From positions 1-64,000 of the forward strand of contig DASYXT010000122.1 of assembly GCA_035934555.1 (NCBI GenBank): DNA of 64,000 nt, in the 5' to 3' direction. Positions 59,480 to 64,000 of the stretch are shown piece by piece (within the stretch, counting starts at the first letter, position 1; every line of letters starts with the position of its first letter). The translations under genes and the position numbers were made by a program. Source of the DNA: DASYXT01 sp035934555. Its GTDB lineage: Bacteria; Verrucomicrobiota; Verrucomicrobiia; Limisphaerales; UBA8199. The notes under the pieces are model-generated. The model made no database searches. It saw only the letters and a program-made list of their open reading frames with translations, and was not told the DNA's origin.

Positions 59480-59563
59480 TACCAGTGCCGGTCGCTGCTT
59501 GGTGCTGCTTAGGTTGGTGAATGGAAATGGGACCAGAACGACCTCGCCCCGCTTATAGCTCAT
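59480..59563 (-). pseudogene. MazF/PemK toxin remnant (5' end only)
   Basis: ATG 59563 begins MSYKRGEVVLVPFPFTNLSS followed by TKQRPALV, the conserved first strands of MazF/PemK toxins. After about residue 28 the reading frame departs into low-complexity Pro/Arg sequence and ends at 59210 with no further MazF motifs. The remaining toxin fold (about 85 residues) is missing. The start overlaps the stop of the antitoxin gene, as in functional pairs. The toxin is therefore truncated. Confidence 0.75.
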
Positions 59564-59738
59564 CGTAGATGGCGTCCTCGGGGTTGTTCCAGAATTCGAA
59601 GGCCGGTTCCGCCAACCGCGACCACGCCAGATCGTCCGGCGAGATCTTTAGATGCCCCGGCAGGATTCGCAGCAATTCGATTTGCTCTTTCACGTCGAGT
59701 TTTTCGATCGCCTCACTGATTTCGGCAACCGTGCTCAT
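59553..59738 (-). CDS. Antitoxin-like small protein (partner of the broken MazF)
   Basis: A protein of 61 residues from ATG 59738; the longer upstream frame is rejected. STVAEISEAIEKLDVKEQIE is a helical AbrB/RHH-unlike but common antitoxin N-terminus (IxxAIxxLxxxEqxxLl), then LKISPDDLAWSRLAEPAFEF and an acidic end. It overlaps the toxin start by 11 bp. Since the toxin is truncated, the antitoxin may now have no partner here. Confidence 0.72.
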   Translation of the reverse strand: MSTVAEISEAIEKLDVKEQIELLRILPGHLKISPDDLAWSRLAEPAFEFWNNPEDAIYDEL

Positions 59739-59912
59739 GCATTCACCCCTTGAATATGCTCGCACCGCCAACTTGCCGCAAGCCTCGAAAAACCCGGTTT
59801 GCTGGCTATGACAACACCCCGGGAGGAAACTCGGCCCTGTCAACCCCGTCAAGCCTTCGTTGCCTTTGTTACCTTTTAATTCTGATTTCGGCTCGATTAC
59901 TCAGCTTTTAAT

Positions 59913-60728
59913 TCACATCCTTCCCCTCTGTCGGTTGGCTTCATACAAAAAGACCGCCGCCGCACAGCCGACATTGAGTGAGTCAACGCCCGGCGCCATG
60001 GGAATGGCGACCAGTTCATCGCAAGCTGCCAGCGCGGTCGGTGAAATGCCATAGCCTTCACTGCCGAGCACGAGGCAGGTGTCGCGGGTGAAATCCGCCT
60101 GCGCAAGGGTTCGACTCCTGGTGTGCGCATGGGCCGCAATGACACGAAAGCCCAGCCCTTTGATTTGTGGCAACAGCTTCGGCAAATCCACACCTTCAAC
60201 GACCGGCAGCTCAAAGAGTGTTCCCATCGAACTGCGCACCGCCCGGCGCAGGAAAGGGCTCGTGCAAGTGTCGCCGGTGAGCAAGGCTTGCACGGCGAAG
60301 GCGGCGGAGTTGCGCACCACCGCGCCCAGGTTCTCGGCGCTCGACAGGCCGTCAGTAGCGATGAGCAGATAAGGACGCGCGGCCGATGCGAGAATCTCCT
60401 CGAGCGGCCGCGGTGGCGGCACCTGGCCGACCGCAAGCAGGCCTTGATACATCGAGAACCCGGTCAACCTTTCCAGCAGGTCCTTGGGCGCGACAAACAC
60501 TTGCACCTGTTCCGCTCGGGCCTGCAACAGCGGCTCGAGTTCCTCCAGCCATTTTTGCGGCAGCAGCACCGACACCACTCCGAAGCGGCTCGCCAGCAAA
60601 CGTCGCACCACTTTTTCTCCTTCCGCGACAAAAATCCCCGCCTGTCGGTGCTCCCGTTGCCGGCGCATCGTGCGGTAAGGCTGCAATTCAGGCAAATCGA
60701 ACGAGTCGATCTTCTGAACCCGAAACAT
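59913..60728 (-). CDS. SpoU/TrmH-family RNA 2'-O-methyltransferase
   Basis: A protein of 271 residues from ATG 60728. The N-terminal substrate-binding part has RTMRRQREHRQAGIFVAEGE and LLERLTGFSMYQGLLAVGQV. The SPOUT knot shows motif 1 LLIATDGLSSAENLGAVVRN, motif 2 CLVLGSEGYGISPTALAACD and motif 3 VAIPMAPGVDSLNVGCAAAV. It methylates a ribose in rRNA or tRNA using S-adenosylmethionine. Target not assigned. Ends near a small gap before the antitoxin. Confidence 0.9.
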   Translation of the reverse strand: MFRVQKIDSFDLPELQPYRTMRRQREHRQAGIFVAEGEKVVRRLLASRFGVVSVLLPQKWLEELEPLLQARAEQVQVFVAPKDLLERLTGFSMYQGLLAVGQVPPPRPLEEILASAARPYLLIATDGLSSAENLGAVVRNSAAFAVQALLTGDTCTSPFLRRAVRSSMGTLFELPVVEGVDLPKLLPQIKGLGFRVIAAHAHTRSRTLAQADFTRDTCLVLGSEGYGISPTALAACDELVAIPMAPGVDSLNVGCAAAVFLYEANRQRGRM

Positions 60729-60731
60729 GGG

Positions 60732-61574
60732 TTAAAAGCCCGGCAGACTCAGGGGCTCAGCACAAGGCAGGGGCGCCGGCCTGGCCGCGTGGATCAATTC
60801 CAAGGTGGGGCAGGGATTGCGTTGCGAAGTCACTTCCACCCGCACATGGGTCGCGCCGAGTTGGTGCAAGCGGTCGCGGACCACATCGTGCGCAAGCTCC
60901 GGCTTGTTACACTCGCGGCTAAGGTGACCCAGGTACAGGTGGCGCAGGTCGGCGGAGACGATTTCCGCCGCAACGTCGGCCGCCGCTTCGTTAGAGAGGT
61001 GCCCGTGCCGGCTGAGTATGCGCTGTTTGAGGCTCCACGGGCGGTGGGGACAATCCTGGAGCATTTTAATGTCGTGGTTCGCCTCGAGCACCAGGATATT
61101 GGCGCGGCGGACCCGTTCCAAAACGAGGCGCGTCGCATGCCCCAGGTCCGTTAACATTCCGATGTTGCCCGCCGTGGTCTGGATTAAAAAGCCCACCGGC
61201 TCTTGCGCATCGTGCGGTACGCTGAAGGATTCAACCAGCATGTCGCTGAGTTCAAAGCTGCGGCCGGTCTCAAATACGCGGCAAAGCAGCTTGGCCCCGA
61301 GTTGGTACTCGATGGCTTCCTGCGTCGGACGGTTGCAGTACACCGGGATGCGCAGCTTTTCTGTCAACGCCGGCAAGCCCTGCACGTGGTCGGCGTGCTC
61401 GTGGGTGATAAGAATCCCGGAAAGATTTTCCGGCGCACGGCCGATGGCCGCCAGGCGCTGACGGATTTGGCGCAAGGAAAGGCCCGCGTCGATCAGAATG
61501 CGGGCCTCGTCGCTCTCGAGATAGGCGCAGTTGCCGCTGGAACCACTGGCCAACACAGTCAAACGAACAGGCAC
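60732..61574 (-). CDS. MBL-fold hydrolase (YycJ/WalJ family)
   Basis: A protein of 280 residues from GTG 61574. Metallo-beta-lactamase motifs: VLASGSSGNCAYLE, ILITHEHADHVQGLPALTEK, SFSVPHDAQEPVGFLIQTTA, GMLTDLGHATRLVLERVRR and LEANHDIKMLQDC, ending GHLSNEAAADVAAEIV and YLGHLSRECNKP. The WalJ family is linked to cell wall or DNA repair regulation. Only 3 bp separate it from the methyltransferase, so they form an operon. Confidence 0.9.
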   Translation of the reverse strand: MPVRLTVLASGSSGNCAYLESDEARILIDAGLSLRQIRQRLAAIGRAPENLSGILITHEHADHVQGLPALTEKLRIPVYCNRPTQEAIEYQLGAKLLCRVFETGRSFELSDMLVESFSVPHDAQEPVGFLIQTTAGNIGMLTDLGHATRLVLERVRRANILVLEANHDIKMLQDCPHRPWSLKQRILSRHGHLSNEAAADVAAEIVSADLRHLYLGHLSRECNKPELAHDVVRDRLHQLGATHVRVEVTSQRNPCPTLELIHAARPAPLPCAEPLSLPGF

Positions 61575-61627
61575 AGCCCACGTTAGAAACTGTCCAAACG
61601 TAGAGCAATAACTTTTGACGCGGCGCG

Positions 61628-61717
61628 CGGACTTTAGTCCGTAGCAATGCCCAAAGGCTCAAGCGCGCTGCAACCGTCGAGGGCAACTCCCGTTCCGAGC
61701 CTCGCTGCGGACTAAGT
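61628..61717. repeat. Inverted-repeat element between divergent genes
   Basis: CGGACTTTAGTCCG (61628-61641) and the related CGGACTAAGTC (61708-61718) lie in opposite orientation about 70 bp apart in the 206-bp gap between the hydrolase and the MgtE-like gene. The layout (GCGG ACTTTAGTCC and GCTGCGG ACTAAGTC) resembles a small dispersed palindromic repeat. Only one copy is in the window. Confidence 0.4.
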
Positions 61718-61780
61718 CTGGGCTCCGGGCCGTGCGAACTACATTTGCCCGAGCCCGTATCTCGCGGTTACCCTTTGCAC

Positions 61781-62764
61781 ATGCCGCACGAGCTTGCTCA
61801 CCTGGAACAGCCGGTTTTGCCTTATGCGCGAAAAGATTTTCCCGAGCTGCGCGAAAGTTTCACTGTGCAACAGGCGCTCGACGCAATTCGCCAGCAGGGC
61901 GTGGGGGAGAAGGTCATTTATTTTTATGTTGTTGATGCCCAGGAGCGGTTGCTGGGCGTGGTGCCAACCCGCCGGTTATTGACAGCGCCGCTGGACCAGC
62001 CCTTGCGTGAGGTGATGATGCAGCGGGTGGTGGCGCTCCCGGCCTCGGCCAGCATTCTCGATGCCTGTGAGCTCTTTGTAATACATCGGTTCCTCGCCTT
62101 TCCGGTTATTGACGACCAGCACCGCATTATCGGGGTGGTCGATGTAGGACTTTTCACCTCCGAGGTCCTCGATATGGGCGAACGGGAGCGGACGGATGAA
62201 GTTTTCGAAGCACTCGGGTTTCGGATTTCCCAAGCGCGGACGGCGCGGCCCTGGCGGGCATTTGGGCTGCGTTTTCCCTGGCTGCTAGCGACCATCGGCA
62301 GCGGTACCTTGAGCGCCGTCATCGCCAGCTTGTTTGCCCCGACTATCGCCAAAACCCTGGTCCTCGCGTTTTTCATGACGCTGGTGCTGGCGCTTGCTGA
62401 GAGTGTCGGCATGCAATCAATGGCGATGAACGTGCAGGCGCTGCGCTCAGTTCGGCCAAGCTGGCGCTGGTTTGCTCAGGCCTTGCAGCATGAATTTGGC
62501 ACGGCGCTGTTCCTGGGTGGCGCGTGCGGCGCGGTCGTCGTGGGCCTGATCTGCGCCTGGCGCGGGGTCGGGCCGCCGGCGTTTGTCATTGGCGCCAGCG
62601 TGGCCGTGTCCCTGTGCGCGGCATCTGTGTTCGGGTTAACGGTGCCTGCTCTGTTGCACTGGTTGAGGTTGGACCCGAAAATTGCCGCCGGGCCGGTAAC
62701 GCTCGCATTAACGGATGTCTGCACGCTGTTGTGCTACCTGGGCCTCGCCTACGCGTTTCTGTAA
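61781..62764 (+). CDS. MgtE-like magnesium transporter, lacking the N-terminal domain
   Basis: A protein of 327 residues from ATG 61781. Residues about 20-140 are two CBS domains (VIYFYVVDAQERLLGVVPTR, FLAFPVIDDQHRIIGVVDVG). The remainder is the membrane part with five helices: LATIGSGTLSAVIASLFAPT, LVLAFFMTLVLALAESVGMQ, the MgtE signature region SMAMNVQALRS, ASVFGLTVPALLHWLRLDPK, and TLALTDVCTLLCYLGLAYAF. Typical MgtE has an extra N-terminal superhelical domain of about 130 residues, which is absent here. A Mg2+ or related divalent cation channel is inferred. Confidence 0.85.
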   Translation: MPHELAHLEQPVLPYARKDFPELRESFTVQQALDAIRQQGVGEKVIYFYVVDAQERLLGVVPTRRLLTAPLDQPLREVMMQRVVALPASASILDACELFVIHRFLAFPVIDDQHRIIGVVDVGLFTSEVLDMGERERTDEVFEALGFRISQARTARPWRAFGLRFPWLLATIGSGTLSAVIASLFAPTIAKTLVLAFFMTLVLALAESVGMQSMAMNVQALRSVRPSWRWFAQALQHEFGTALFLGGACGAVVVGLICAWRGVGPPAFVIGASVAVSLCAASVFGLTVPALLHWLRLDPKIAAGPVTLALTDVCTLLCYLGLAYAFL

Positions 62765-62815
62765 GGCTCTCCTCCGCACAAACCAGCTCCGCCAGGCCGC
62801 GAGGCTTTGGATTGC

Positions 62816-62872
62816 GCCAGCCCTCTGGCGCTTTCATACGCATTGGCCCCTACAAAGCGCCAGAGGGCTGGC
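62816..62872. repeat. 19-bp perfect inverted repeat (long hairpin) between convergent genes
   Basis: GCCAGCCCTCTGGCGCTTT (62816-62834) and its reverse complement (62854-62872) flank a 19-bp loop. Imperfect pairing continues outside, with GGCTTTGGATTGC on the left against GCGTTTTGGACTG read on the right reverse strand. The structure lies between the convergent MgtE-like and release-factor-like genes. It may be a bidirectional terminator or a dispersed palindromic element. Confidence 0.7.
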
Positions 62873-62914
62873 TCAGTCCAAAACGCTGGCGCGCCATATC
62901 GATTCGGGGAATTC

Positions 62915-63328
62915 TCACTCGCTTCCGACGGGCCGGCGCGACTCCTTCTTGAATGAGTGGTGGGCTTTATCGGCCAGCATGCGCTGCTTCGCGCGGCGGC
63001 TGCGGCGCCGTTTCTGCCGCCGGATTTTCTCCATCTCCTGGCGTTTGGCCGCAACTTGCCCTGTGCGGGCGGCTTCAATTTTGTCGAGCAGGAGACGGCG
63101 CGCCAAAAAGCGGTTCAAACCCTGTTGCCGCGTCGCCTGGCATTTGACCTGCAACCCCGTGGGCCTATGCAGCAGCATCACGCAGGTCGATGTTTTGTTC
63201 ACGTTCTGCCCACCGTGCCCGCCCGAACGGACAAATGTTTCTTCCAGGTCTTCCTCTCTCACGCCCCATTGCGCCATGCGTCGGCTCAACTCGCCCTCTT
63301 TGTCCGGGCCCACTGCGAACGTGCTCAT
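62915..63328 (-). CDS. Peptide chain release factor-like protein (GGQ)
   Basis: A protein of 137 residues from ATG 63328. Contains VRSGGHGGQNVNKTSTCVML (about 34-53), the GGQ peptidyl-tRNA hydrolysis motif of RF1/RF2/ArfB-type proteins, with a basic C-terminal helix RRQKRRRSRRAKQRMLADKA. Lacks the codon-recognition domain. Probably a ribosome rescue or release factor-like hydrolase. Convergent with the MgtE-like gene across the inverted repeat. Confidence 0.88.
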   Translation of the reverse strand: MSTFAVGPDKEGELSRRMAQWGVREEDLEETFVRSGGHGGQNVNKTSTCVMLLHRPTGLQVKCQATRQQGLNRFLARRLLLDKIEAARTGQVAAKRQEMEKIRRQKRRRSRRAKQRMLADKAHHSFKKESRRPVGSE

Positions 63329-63399
63329 GCCTGAGTGTTACCAAGTGGGGAGCAGTGAAGCAAGGACCTCAGTAAGAATGCAGTGATCGGTGATCAGGT

Positions 63400-64000
63400 T
63401 TAGGGATCAGCGAGTGCCACAAAGTTACTCAGGAGTTGCAGGCCCACCTTCTGGCTTTTCTCCGGATGGAATTGGGTCGCATACACGTTCTCGTGCCATA
63501 CGGCCGAAGCGAACGTTTCGCCATAGGTAGTGCGCGTCGCCACAATCGCTGGGTCCGCCGGCTTGGGAAAAAAGCTGTGCACAAAATACACGTAAGCGCC
63601 ATTGGCGACCCCGCGAAACAGGGGACAGGTCGGCTGGCTCAGTTCGAGTTGGTTCCACCCGATTTGCGGCACCTTCAATCCGTTCCGGGGCGAGAATTTG
63701 ACGACGCTGCCACGGAAGATTCCCAACCCGGCGGCGCAACTGTTGAATTCTTCGCTGCGTTCGAAAAGCGCCTGGTACCCGACGCAGATTCCAAGAAACG
63801 GCCGGCCTGAACCGATGAACTCGCGCACCGCGGCCAGCAACTCCTGTCGCGCCATCGCTTGCAAGCAATCGTCAAATGCGCCGACCCCCGGCAACACCGC
63901 CGCTTTGGCCCCGGCCATTTCCGAGGGAGCGCGCGCTACCTGCACGCGCGCGCCCACCCGCAACAGCGCCTTATGCACGCTGCGCAGGTTGCCCGAACCG
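63400..64000 (-). CDS. hisH: Imidazole glycerol phosphate synthase glutaminase subunit, truncated at window end
   Basis: Leftward gene whose 5' end lies beyond 64000. The visible part starts within GSGNLRSVHKALLRVGA (normally preceded by IDYG). Class I glutamine amidotransferase motifs: PFLGICVGYQALFERSEE with the nucleophile Cys, VPQIGWNQLELSQP, YVYFVHSFFPKPADP and ATQFHPEKSQKVGLQLLSNF with catalytic His and Glu. It supplies ammonia to HisF in histidine synthesis. The rest of the his operon is presumably outside the window. Confidence 0.93.
   Translation of the reverse strand, partial: GSGNLRSVHKALLRVGARVQVARAPSEMAGAKAAVLPGVGAFDDCLQAMARQELLAAVREFIGSGRPFLGICVGYQALFERSEEFNSCAAGLGIFRGSVVKFSPRNGLKVPQIGWNQLELSQPTCPLFRGVANGAYVYFVHSFFPKPADPAIVATRTTYGETFASAVWHENVYATQFHPEKSQKVGLQLLSNFVALADP

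Noticed and set aside
59318..59512. Rightward 64-residue frame across the broken toxin region
   Set aside because: No start signal or conserved motif; likely debris from the event that truncated MazF.
1..64000. CRISPR array
   Set aside because: I saw no series of regularly spaced identical repeats of 24-40 bp with unique spacers; the 18-bp-spaced iterons at 10492-10560 are inside a gene and too short.

Overview
The window is a high-GC bacterial chromosome segment, most probably from a verrucomicrobial (Pedosphaera/Limisphaera-like) bacterium. The taxonomic call is an inference. It rests on the style of the core genes (a GH13-GH133 debranching fusion, a UbiA/UbiX pair typical of menaquinone users, PilB-type ATPases), on frequent GTG/TTG starts, and on secreted proteins rich in Thr/Asn and TN motifs.

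Layout: (1) 1-362 is host DNA ending in a complete tRNA-Leu(GAG). (2) 331-39481 is a 39-kb prophage integrated into the 3' end of that tRNA. A perfect 33-bp direct repeat (331-363 and 39449-39481) gives attL and attR, and a tyrosine recombinase reads toward attL. (3) 39482-44885 is an accessory island with a 1553-residue SF1 helicase-nuclease resembling Hhe-type anti-phage proteins. (4) 44918-64000 is core genome: glycogen debranching, type II secretion/type IV pilus ATPases, UbiA/UbiX, a glycosyltransferase, GlnE, a decayed MazF toxin locus, an rRNA/tRNA methyltransferase, a metallo-beta-lactamase-fold hydrolase, an MgtE-like transporter, a GGQ release-factor-like protein and the end of hisH.

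Inside the prophage, leftward genes (751-3663) encode a membrane microprotein, the integrase, a frameshifted Sel1 lipoprotein and a ribbon-helix-helix (RHH) regulator. A divergent RHH gene at 3793 heads a rightward early operon of small, mostly overlapping genes. That operon includes a MerR/excisionase-like protein, several small zinc-ribbon proteins, a HerA/FtsK-like ATPase with tandem winged helices, and a lambda O-like initiator whose own coding sequence carries 18-bp-spaced palindromic iterons. Two HNH nuclease genes bracket a cassette of secreted Cys-rich paralogues. A leftward trio (15884-17169) with a DUF3102-like protein faces a LuxR-type regulator that precedes the late genes.

The late region follows lambda order: Nu1-like and GpA-like terminase, gpW-like protein, portal, S49 protease, scaffold, capsid, connectors, tail tube, short tape measure, distal tail genes, then holin-like and lipoprotein genes. 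Unusually, many late products begin with Sec signal peptides. These include a YadA-head-repeat fibre and a GH27 alpha-galactosidase with an NPCBM domain. No cI-type repressor and no endolysin were recognised. The most interesting parts are this exported late-gene cassette, the in-gene replication origin, the HerA/zinc-ribbon module and the Hhe-like island beside attR. Two prophage genes (Sel1 and the DGQHR protein) are each restored by removal of a single base.
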